From: an uncultured bacterium
GTDB taxonomy: Bacteria; Cyanobacteriota; Vampirovibrionia; Obscuribacterales; Obscuribacteraceae
Direction: 5' to 3'
Assembly (NCBI GenBank): GCA_903835185.1
Contig: CAILLX010000163.1
Coordinates: 52,087 to 116,086 of the forward strand
Length of the DNA stretch: 64,000 nucleotides
This document shows positions 46,839-55,564 of the stretch, piece after piece. The notes beneath the pieces were generated by a model, which worked only from the letters and a program-made list of their open reading frames with translations, was not told where the DNA came from and did not search any database. How positions within the stretch are numbered: the first letter of the stretch is position 1; each line of letters opens with the position of its first letter. Position numbers and translations under genes: made by a program.

Positions 46839-48293
46839 ATGATTACACAGGACGGGAGCGCCGTGAAGCCAGAAGTTGGCAAAAGTATGAATATGGATCC
46901 GGCTAGCAGCTCCAGAGCTGAAGTTGCCGCCAGTCCAAACTGGGTGCGATCTGCCCCTGGTGGCAAGGGGAAGAGAAGCTTGCAGCGAAGTATTCTCATT
47001 CCAGCTGCTATTTTGCTGGTTGTTGCTGCAGGCATATGTACTTATCTACATTTTAACGGTCCTGCTCATGGCATTATGAAGAAGGAGAGGGCTGTGCCGG
47101 TCAATGTTGCTGTGGCATGCTTGAGCGCAGTGCCTATTCAGGTTCGTAGCATTGGCAATGTCACCCCTTACACGATTGTTAATATCACTCCGCAAGTGAG
47201 TGGGCAGCTGTTGAGAGTCTTTTTCTCTCAGGGGCAACTGGTTAAGTCCGGAGATCTGCTCTTCGAGATTGATCCGCGCCCTTACAGGGCAGCGCTCAAC
47301 CAGGCTGAAGGAAATGTGGCTAAAGACACAGCTCTAGTAGAGGCAGCTCGAGCTAATCTGTCCAAGGATAAGGCCCAGGTTGGACAGCTGCAAGCTAATC
47401 TAAATAGGGATGTTGCCCAGCTTACATATGCCTCAAGAGAGAAGGTAAGGTATGCTGAGTTGGTTGAGCAAGGGGCGGTGTCGCATGAACAGAGCGACCA
47501 GGTTAACACTAGCGAAGCGCAGGCTACTGCAACAATTGAAGCCGATAAGAAGGCTATAGAAAATGTTCAGGCAGTTGTGCGTTCTGATGAAGCTCAAATT
47601 AATACTGCTATTGGTACTTTGAAGGCTGATCAAGGAGCAGCTGAGAGTGTGCGTATTCAGTTGGGCTGGACTCAAATCCGCTCTCCAATTGATGGACGTA
47701 CAAGCAGTCTCAATGTTTATCAAGGAAATGTTGTTACTGCCAACAGCACCAACCCGATTGTGACCATAACACAGGTGCGACCAATCTATGTCACTGTGAC
47801 CATACCGGAGCAGTATCTTAATGATGTCAGGCGGGCCCAGCAGACAGGCAGTCTGAAGATGGAAGCAGAGATTGAAGGGTCTAAGAAGGATCTCTGGGGT
47901 GGCACGATCTCTTTTATGGAGAATACTGTCAACACCAGCACCGGTACCATTATGTTGCGAGCAAGCTTTGACAATAACGATATGCACCTGTATCCCGGAC
48001 AGTTTGTCGATGTTGTGCTGACTATGCCACCGTCCGGACCTGGAGTTGTCATTCCAGCTCGGGCAATACAGACAACACAGCAAGGACATTCTGTTTATAT
48101 AGTCAAAGCTGATGGTACTGTTGAGCTCAGGACAGTCAAAATAGGACAGACTTTTGGTGAGCAGGCAACCATCTTGGAAGGTCTGTCGGCATCAGAAGTG
48201 GTGGTAATTGATGGGCATCTACAGTTGACTCCAGGGGCTCGGGTGAAAGTTCTGCACGAAAGGGCAGAAGTTAGCCGTGGTGTTGGTAGCTAA
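46839..48293 (+). CDS. RND efflux periplasmic adaptor (MdtA-like)
   Basis: VNITPQVSGQLLRVFFSQGQLVKSGDLLFEIDPRPYRAALNQAEG; RSPIDGRTSSLNVYQGNVV. Confidence 0.93.
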   Translation: MITQDGSAVKPEVGKSMNMDPASSSRAEVAASPNWVRSAPGGKGKRSLQRSILIPAAILLVVAAGICTYLHFNGPAHGIMKKERAVPVNVAVACLSAVPIQVRSIGNVTPYTIVNITPQVSGQLLRVFFSQGQLVKSGDLLFEIDPRPYRAALNQAEGNVAKDTALVEAARANLSKDKAQVGQLQANLNRDVAQLTYASREKVRYAELVEQGAVSHEQSDQVNTSEAQATATIEADKKAIENVQAVVRSDEAQINTAIGTLKADQGAAESVRIQLGWTQIRSPIDGRTSSLNVYQGNVVTANSTNPIVTITQVRPIYVTVTIPEQYLNDVRRAQQTGSLKMEAEIEGSKKDLWGGTISFMENTVNTSTGTIMLRASFDNNDMHLYPGQFVDVVLTMPPSGPGVVIPARAIQTTQQGHSVYIVKADGTVELRTVKIGQTFGEQATILEGLSASEVVVIDGHLQLTPGARVKVLHERAEVSRGVGS

Positions 48294-48295
48294 AT

Positions 48296-51200
48296 ATGAA
48301 TCTCTCCGGACCGTTCATCATGCGTCCTGTTATGACGACACTGGTGATGGCCGCCTTTGTCATCTTTGGCTTAATCTCTTATTTCACTCTGGCAATTAAC
48401 GATCTGCCGGCGGTAGACTTCCCGACCATAACAGTGAGCGCTTCTGTTCCTGGCGCCAATGCTGATACTGTGGCTTCAGCAGTAGCAACTCCGCTTGAAA
48501 AGCAGTTCAGCACAATAGCCGGGCTTGAAAATATGAACTCAACAAGCTCGCTTGGGTCCTGCTCGATCACTTTACAGTTTGATCTTAACAGATCTATTGA
48601 CGGTGCTGCCCAGGATGTTCAGTCAGCCATTATTGCTGCCAGACCTTATTTGCCTACAAGCATGCCGACCCCACCAACATTCAGGAAGGTCAATCCGTCC
48701 GATGCTCCTATTCTCTTTATTGCCTTATCGTCTCCGACGCTGCCGCTTTATTCAGTAGATGAATATGCTGAAAATGTAATTGCCACGCGTATCTCAATGG
48801 TGAGCGGCGTGGCGCAGGTGCAGGTATATGGTTCGCAGGTGTACGCTCCTCATGTGCGAGTTGATCCTCGCAAGCTGGCATCTTACGGAATTGGTATTGA
48901 TCAAGTTGGAGCTGCCATCAGGCAGGCTAATGTGAATCTGCCTTGCGGCACTCTTTACGGCCCGCAAAAGTGCTGGAACATTATGGCTAACGGGCAGCTT
49001 TTTAATGCCTCACAGTTTCGCCCGGTCATAGTCACATACAAGAACGGCGCTCCTGTGCGCCTGGGTGATGTTGGCGATGTCATTGACAGTGTCCAGACTG
49101 ATAAAGTGGCAAGCTGGTTTAACAATACCCGCGCTGTTATTCTGGCTGTGCAACGGCAGCCCAATACTAATACGATAAAGATTGTCGATCAAATAAGAGA
49201 ACTGCTGCCCACATTTAGAGCCATTATGCCTGCCTCTGTAGACCTCAACATCATGTTCGATCGCTCTCAAGGCATACGTCGAGCAGTGAATGAAGTGCAG
49301 AGGACACTTGTGATTACAGTGTGTCTGGTCATTTTGGTCATATTCCTTTTCTTGGGCAATGTGTCTACCACTATCATCGCCTCTCTGGCGTTGCCTATTT
49401 CACTAGTGGGGACCTTTGCTGCAATGAAGTTGTTCGGGTTTACACTCAACAATATCTCTTTGATGGCGCTCACTTTGTGCGTGGGTTTTGTCGTGGACGA
49501 TGCCATAGTTGTTCTGGAGAATATAGCCAGGCATATGGAGATGGGTAAACCTCCACTGATGGCGGCTATGCACGGTTCAAAAGAAGTATCTTTCACAATT
49601 GTCTCTATGACTGTGTCGCTTATAGCTGTCTTTATTCCCATTCTGCTCATGGGTGGCATTGTAGGGCGACTCTTCCTTCAGTTTGGTGTCACTATATCAG
49701 TGGCAATCCTTATCTCCGGCTTTGTCTCCATTACACTGACACCGATGCTCTGCAGTCGCTTTTTGCGTCCGCCAGGGGATGAGCGTCGCAACCGGCTGCA
49801 TGCTGCTTCGGATCGTGTTTTTGCTCGGGCGCTGCATTTTTACGATTTGACATTGCAATTGGCCTTGAGGCACAAACCGGCAGTGATTGTGCTGTTTGTA
49901 ATGATGCTGGCAGGCTCTGCCGCTCTGCTCATTTTTGTACCTAAAGGTTTTTTGCCTAGTGAGGACACCGGGCAGGTCATGGGCATTACACAGGCAGCAG
50001 AAGGGATATCTTTCGACTCGATGGTGCGGCATCAGAAGAAGCTTGCTGCAATTGTTTCCAAAGATCCTAACATTGCCTGCTTTATGTCAAGTGTTGGTGC
50101 TGGCGGACCGAACAGCGCTGTTAATCAGGGACGCATGTTTCTTATACTAAAACCGCGATCAGAGCGCACGACTAACATAGATGAGATAGTTAACGGGTTG
50201 CGCAAAAAATGTGCCAACATTCCTGGTATTAAGCTTTTTATGCAGAACAGACCGTCAATCAATATTGGCGGTCAGATGACAAAAGCAGCTTTCCAGTTTA
50301 CGCTGTCCGGTCCTGATACGACTGAACTGTTCAGCACTGCCACAGCTCTTGAGAAAAAGATGAAAGAGCTGAGTGACCTCCAGGACGTCAATAGCGATTT
50401 GCAGATCAAGAACTTGCAGCTGGCGGTGGAGATTGATCGTGACAAATGTGCCAGGCTCGGGATCTCTGTGATGCAGGTCCAGGATGCTCTCAATAGTGCT
50501 TATGCCAGCCGCCAGGTCTCTGTGATTTATACACCTACTAATCAATACTGGGTAATCCTTGAGGTTAAGCCTGAATATTATGCAGATCCGTCCATGCTGA
50601 GCTGGTTCTTTGTACGCTCCAACTCAGGACAACTGGTGCCGCTCTTCTCCTTAGCTCATGTGTCGCGCACAGCCGGACCGTTGCAGATTAACCACCTTGG
50701 TCAGTTTCCTTCTGTAACTCTGTCATTCAATTTGAAACCGGGAGCAGCTTTAAGTACAGCCGTACAGGAGGTGAAAGCTCTTGTAAAAGGAGCGTTGCCT
50801 GCCAGTATCACTGCCAGTTTCCAAGGAACTGCCCAGGCTTTTGAAAGTTCAGTGCAAGATCTCGGTATTCTTCTTCTCATTTCGGTTCTGGTCATATACA
50901 TTGTGTTGGGCATATTGTACGAGAGTTTTATTCATCCACTTACAATCTTGTCTGGGCTTCCTTCGGCAGGGTTGGGGGCAATCTTTATCCTAATGTTGTT
51001 CCATGTTGAGTTGAACATATACAGCTTCCTGGGCTTAATCTTGCTTGTTGGTATAGTCAAGAAAAATGCCATTATGATGATCGACTTTGCTCTGGACAAA
51101 GAGCGTCGCGAACACACGAGTGCGGAGGAGGCTATTTATCAGGCTTGCTTAACACGATTTCGCCCAATTATGATGACTACTATGGCGGCTCTTCTGGGCA

Positions 51201-51397
51201 GCTTGCCTATTGCCATAGGTATTGGTGAAGGCTCAGAGACAAGGCAACCGTTGGGACTGACTATCGTTGGCGGATTGATGGTGTCACAGATTGTCACTCT
51301 TTATATAACTCCAGTTTTTTACATTTATTTGGACAGGCTGCAGAAAATGTTGCCTGCCAGGAGAGCACGGCGCGTGATTGAGGAAGGTATGGCGTGA
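48296..51397 (+). CDS. RND efflux permease (MdtB/C-like), first copy
   Basis: FIMRPVMTTLVMAAFVIFGL; VGFVVDDAIVVLENIARHME; KKNAIMMIDFALDKER; TRFRPIMMTTMAALLGSLPIA. Confidence 0.95.
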   Translation: MNLSGPFIMRPVMTTLVMAAFVIFGLISYFTLAINDLPAVDFPTITVSASVPGANADTVASAVATPLEKQFSTIAGLENMNSTSSLGSCSITLQFDLNRSIDGAAQDVQSAIIAARPYLPTSMPTPPTFRKVNPSDAPILFIALSSPTLPLYSVDEYAENVIATRISMVSGVAQVQVYGSQVYAPHVRVDPRKLASYGIGIDQVGAAIRQANVNLPCGTLYGPQKCWNIMANGQLFNASQFRPVIVTYKNGAPVRLGDVGDVIDSVQTDKVASWFNNTRAVILAVQRQPNTNTIKIVDQIRELLPTFRAIMPASVDLNIMFDRSQGIRRAVNEVQRTLVITVCLVILVIFLFLGNVSTTIIASLALPISLVGTFAAMKLFGFTLNNISLMALTLCVGFVVDDAIVVLENIARHMEMGKPPLMAAMHGSKEVSFTIVSMTVSLIAVFIPILLMGGIVGRLFLQFGVTISVAILISGFVSITLTPMLCSRFLRPPGDERRNRLHAASDRVFARALHFYDLTLQLALRHKPAVIVLFVMMLAGSAALLIFVPKGFLPSEDTGQVMGITQAAEGISFDSMVRHQKKLAAIVSKDPNIACFMSSVGAGGPNSAVNQGRMFLILKPRSERTTNIDEIVNGLRKKCANIPGIKLFMQNRPSINIGGQMTKAAFQFTLSGPDTTELFSTATALEKKMKELSDLQDVNSDLQIKNLQLAVEIDRDKCARLGISVMQVQDALNSAYASRQVSVIYTPTNQYWVILEVKPEYYADPSMLSWFFVRSNSGQLVPLFSLAHVSRTAGPLQINHLGQFPSVTLSFNLKPGAALSTAVQEVKALVKGALPASITASFQGTAQAFESSVQDLGILLLISVLVIYIVLGILYESFIHPLTILSGLPSAGLGAIFILMLFHVELNIYSFLGLILLVGIVKKNAIMMIDFALDKERREHTSAEEAIYQACLTRFRPIMMTTMAALLGSLPIAIGIGEGSETRQPLGLTIVGGLMVSQIVTLYITPVFYIYLDRLQKMLPARRARRVIEEGMA

Positions 51398-54300
51398 ATA
51401 TCAGCTCCATCTTTATCAGACGACCGGTGATGACGACACTTGTGGTTTTTGCCATTCTGCTGTTCGGCATCCTCGGATACAGGTCGTTGCCTGTGAGCGA
51501 TCTTCCTAATGTCGACTATCCGACGTTGCAAGTTACGAGCACACTGCCCGGTGCGAGCTCTGAGACGATGGCATCGGCTGTCTCGATGCCGCTGGAGAAG
51601 CAGTTTGCCACTATTGCCGGACTGGTGCAGATGACGTCCACAAGCACGCTTGGACAGGCACAGATTACGTTGCAATTTGACCCTGCAAGGAATATTGATG
51701 GTGCTGGACTGGATGTTCAGGCCGCCATTACAGCTGCTTCCAAGCAGCTGCCACCGCAGATGACTATTCCGCCTACTTTTGCTAAGGTCAATCCGGCCAT
51801 GCAACCGGTTGTCTATCTGGCAGTAAGCTCAGATACACTTCCGCTGTACCAGACTGACTATTATGCAGAAACTCTTATTGCCCAGCGTATCTCCAGGCTG
51901 GCTGGGGTGGCACAGGTGCAGGTCAACGGTTCTCAACAATATGCTGTGCGAGTGCAGGTCAACCCGCAGCGGCTGGCCAGCTACGGTTTGGGAATAGACG
52001 ATGTTATGACATCAGTCATAAGCGCCAATCAAAATCAGCCGGTCGGAACTCTCTGGGGAAAGCATCAAGCGTTCACCATTCAATCAAACGGTCAACTGCT
52101 TAATGCTGACGCTTATCGACCAACTATTATTGCATTTCAAAACAATGCGCCCATTCGTCTAGGCGATGTTGCCAATGTTGTTGACAGTGTTCAGAACGAT
52201 AAGGAAGGTGCCTGGTTTAACGGCAAACCGGCAGTTATTCTTGCAGTCTTGAGGCAGCCTGGAGCCAACACTATTCAGGTAGTGGACAGTATAAAGAAGC
52301 TGCTGCCAACTTTTCATGCTGTTGTGCCAGGTTCGGTCAACCTTGATATTCTTTATGATCAATCGCAAACTATTCGAGAGTCTGTGAATGATGTCCAGTT
52401 TACCCTTGTTCTGACCGTTGCTCTGGTAGTAATGGTCATTTTCTTGTTTCTCGGTAATCTGTCTGCGACCATGATTCCGAGTTTAGCGCTGCCAGGATCG
52501 ATCATTGGCACTTTTGCTGCCATGAAGATGCTTGGCTTCAGCTTGAACAACCTTTCTTTGATGGCACTTTCACTAGCTGTTGGCTTTGTAGTCGATGATG
52601 CCATCGTGATGTTAGAAAACATCGTGAGACATATGGAGGCTGGCGAACCACCTTTTACTGCAGCTCTTAATGGAGCCAGGGAGATAGGATTTACAATTAT
52701 CTCCATGACTCTGTCTCTTGTGGCGGTTTTCATCCCGGTGCTTCTTCTTCCTGGAATAGTGGGACGCATCTTTAATGAGTTTGCAATCACCATTTCAGTT
52801 GCCATCCTCATCTCCGGGTTGATCTCCATTAGCCTGACTCCTATGTTGTGCAGCCGGTTTCTTCGTCCGGCCCGAGAAGATAAGCGTAGCGGTTTGACAG
52901 GACTGTGTGATCATTACTTCAAAAAGTTGCTCGCAGTTTATGAGGGGAGCTTGCGTTGGACGCTGCAGCATAAATCAAGCGTGCTGGTGGTGTTCGTAAT
53001 CATGCTGGTAGGTACGGCAGCGCTCTTTATAGCTATGCCGAAGGGGTTCATGCCAAGCGAAGATACAGGACAGATTGTTGGCATGACCGAAGCTGAGCAG
53101 GGCACCTCGTATGATGCGATGGTGCAATTGCATCAACGCTTAGTCGATATAATCTCTGCCGATCCAAATGTTCAATCGCTTATGTCCAGCATCGGAGTTG
53201 GCAACGGCAGTCCAAACATCTCGCTCAATCAGGGGCGCATCCTCATCGTGCTCAAGCCCAGGGATCGCAGAGCGCTAAAAGTTGAGCAGGTCATTCAAGA
53301 GCTTGGTCCCAAGCTGGCTACCGTACCTGGTATCAATATCTACTTGATGAATCCACCAACAATCACTATCGGTGGTCAGGTATCGAAGAGTCTTTATCTG
53401 TTCAGCCTTTCCAGCCCAGATATTGCGGCTCTCTACAGCTCTGCTCAAGTGTTGAAAGACAAGATTGATAAGTTGCCAGGCGTGACCGATGTGACAAGCG
53501 ATATGCAAGTCAACAACCCTGAGGTACATATATCTGTAGATAGAGACAAGTGCTCTGAGTTGGGTCTTACCATGCTGCAAGTTGAAGATGCTCTCGACAG
53601 CGCTTATGCTGCCAGACAGATTTCTACGATGTACACACCAACTAATCAGTTCTGGGTAATTATTGAGGTGTCGCCTGAGTTTTATTGCGACCCGTCGGTG
53701 CTGCGCCAACTCTTTGTGCGCGCCGGTCCAGGCAAATTGATACCGCTTGATACCATTGCTAAGATTGAGCCAGGAGTTGGACCGTTGTTGGTTAATCATA
53801 TCGGACAGTTCCCGTCAGTCACCATCTCATTCAACCTGAAGCCTGAGGCATCACTGGGAACTGTAATTGGGCAGGTTAAAGAGCTTGCCAATCAGAACGT
53901 GCCTAAATCTGTAACTACTGGTTTTCAGGGAACAGCCCAGTCTTTTGAAGATTCTTTCCAAAACCTCTGGGCTCTTCTTGCTATAGCTATTATCGTTATT
54001 TACATCGTGCTTGGCATATTGTACGAAAGCTTTATTCATCCACTAACAATTCTTTCCGGGCTGCCGTCTGCCGGGTTGGGCGCGCTTCTTGTTCTGCTTA
54101 TCTTTCACAAAGATCTCGACATATACGGTTTCCTTGGACTGATTATGCTTATCGGTATAGTGAAGAAGAATGCCATTATGATGATTGACTTTGCCCTTGA
54201 TGCAGAGCGCGAAGGAGGTGTGCCTGCCGAAGCAGCTATTTTTCAGGCCTGTATTACCCGCTTTCGCCCAATCATGATGACTACCATGGCAGCTTTGATG

Positions 54301-54507
54301 GGGGCTGTGCCTATAGCTTGCGGCATCGGCGCTGGAGCTGAATCGCGTCAACCGTTAGGACTTACTGTTGTTGGCGGTCTGCTTGTTTCGCAGCTAGTTA
54401 CGCTCTATATAACTCCAGTGTTCTATATCTATCTGGCACGATTGCAGTCCAGGTTTGCACCAGAAAAGATGGTCGGAAATATGAACAGTAGCAATCTTAT
54501 CTCTTGA
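51394..54507 (+). CDS. RND efflux permease (MdtB/C-like), second copy
   Basis: FIRRPVMTTLVVFAILLFGI; VGFVVDDAIVMLENIVRHME; KKNAIMMIDFALDAER; GTGA overlap with the first copy. Confidence 0.95.
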   Translation: MNISSIFIRRPVMTTLVVFAILLFGILGYRSLPVSDLPNVDYPTLQVTSTLPGASSETMASAVSMPLEKQFATIAGLVQMTSTSTLGQAQITLQFDPARNIDGAGLDVQAAITAASKQLPPQMTIPPTFAKVNPAMQPVVYLAVSSDTLPLYQTDYYAETLIAQRISRLAGVAQVQVNGSQQYAVRVQVNPQRLASYGLGIDDVMTSVISANQNQPVGTLWGKHQAFTIQSNGQLLNADAYRPTIIAFQNNAPIRLGDVANVVDSVQNDKEGAWFNGKPAVILAVLRQPGANTIQVVDSIKKLLPTFHAVVPGSVNLDILYDQSQTIRESVNDVQFTLVLTVALVVMVIFLFLGNLSATMIPSLALPGSIIGTFAAMKMLGFSLNNLSLMALSLAVGFVVDDAIVMLENIVRHMEAGEPPFTAALNGAREIGFTIISMTLSLVAVFIPVLLLPGIVGRIFNEFAITISVAILISGLISISLTPMLCSRFLRPAREDKRSGLTGLCDHYFKKLLAVYEGSLRWTLQHKSSVLVVFVIMLVGTAALFIAMPKGFMPSEDTGQIVGMTEAEQGTSYDAMVQLHQRLVDIISADPNVQSLMSSIGVGNGSPNISLNQGRILIVLKPRDRRALKVEQVIQELGPKLATVPGINIYLMNPPTITIGGQVSKSLYLFSLSSPDIAALYSSAQVLKDKIDKLPGVTDVTSDMQVNNPEVHISVDRDKCSELGLTMLQVEDALDSAYAARQISTMYTPTNQFWVIIEVSPEFYCDPSVLRQLFVRAGPGKLIPLDTIAKIEPGVGPLLVNHIGQFPSVTISFNLKPEASLGTVIGQVKELANQNVPKSVTTGFQGTAQSFEDSFQNLWALLAIAIIVIYIVLGILYESFIHPLTILSGLPSAGLGALLVLLIFHKDLDIYGFLGLIMLIGIVKKNAIMMIDFALDAEREGGVPAEAAIFQACITRFRPIMMTTMAALMGAVPIACGIGAGAESRQPLGLTVVGGLLVSQLVTLYITPVFYIYLARLQSRFAPEKMVGNMNSSNLIS

Positions 54508-54517
54508 ATCCCCTGGC

Positions 54518-55246
54518 TTATGGGACTATCGGTTGATCTGTCCTTGGGCAGGCAACTGCCCTGCCTTGCCGATCTTGGAGAAAGTGATCGTAGATTCTGC
54601 CTGCGCAATGTGCTCCCATCATAGCCAGAGCTTTATAGCACCAGCGGGAGGGTATGAACATGGCGCCGGTTGCACCCAAAAAGTCACCAATGAGAGTACC
54701 GTATTTGATGTGGTCGTGAGGCAATAAAATGCGGTCAATTGTCGAGTCTGCCAGAGTGACACCGAGCGTCCAGAGAGGTCCGCGCCACTGCCCGCGCTGC
54801 TCTATGGCCGCTTCAATAGTCTCTTGCTCGCGAAGTAGTTTGGACATTGCAGGCTCTGGTGCCGAGGCTAGAGCTTGCTTAATCTCATGCAAACGTGTTT
54901 TCTCCAGTATAGTCGGAGGCTCGACCAGGCGTGCGCCCCGATAAGCTGCATTGGCGTTCCATGCCCACGCAGCTGAGCGAAAGAGCGAGCGATCACGCTC
55001 GGCTAGGCGATTACTGAGGCTAGCGCGTTGCTGCTCGAACACCTCTTTTGTAGTGGGTGGTCTACCAGTAATTTTGGGCTGTAAGAACTTTGGATTGATT
55101 GGGGTGCTCTCCACTCCTTCCCCGGGAGACGCGGCACACGGATAGGTTTTAGCTGGTGTGGGCAGTAGATGCGATGTTTCTACCGCTTCTTCTGTCAGGT
55201 TCTTTTGCTGGTGAAAATTATTAGCGGAGTAAAAAATCTCTTTCAT
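54518..55246 (-). CDS. Hypothetical protein
   Basis: 242-aa ORF convergent with RND operon; no recognised family. Confidence 0.5.
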   Translation of the reverse strand: MKEIFYSANNFHQQKNLTEEAVETSHLLPTPAKTYPCAASPGEGVESTPINPKFLQPKITGRPPTTKEVFEQQRASLSNRLAERDRSLFRSAAWAWNANAAYRGARLVEPPTILEKTRLHEIKQALASAPEPAMSKLLREQETIEAAIEQRGQWRGPLWTLGVTLADSTIDRILLPHDHIKYGTLIGDFLGATGAMFIPSRWCYKALAMMGAHCAGRIYDHFLQDRQGRAVACPRTDQPIVP

Positions 55247-55564
55247 TGTGTCTTGGCACTCCTATGCTTAACAGTGCTGGCGCTGGCGCTGGCGAGCACA
55301 ACTGTTTAGCCTTGACTCAGGGACTCCGGAATTGAGGAACTTGAGAGTTCCGAACGTTGCGATGTTGGAAGGTGGGGTCGTCGGGACTGTGTGACTGTGG
55401 AGAGATCGTATGGGCCGCAAGCGAGAGGACCTAGCGTATAGATCCCATTAAGCAATGTGGAAATCCCACTCAGTCCAATCATATCCGCCGGACCAGGGCA
55501 GTGAGCAGCTATCAGTTTGTTGCTAAGGCGCTTGTTTCTGGCAGGCGAGAGGCTGAGAGCTGCT

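Noticed and set aside
55275-55295. GCTGGC x3 microrepeat upstream of 54518-55246
   Set aside because: Short simple repeat with no supporting context
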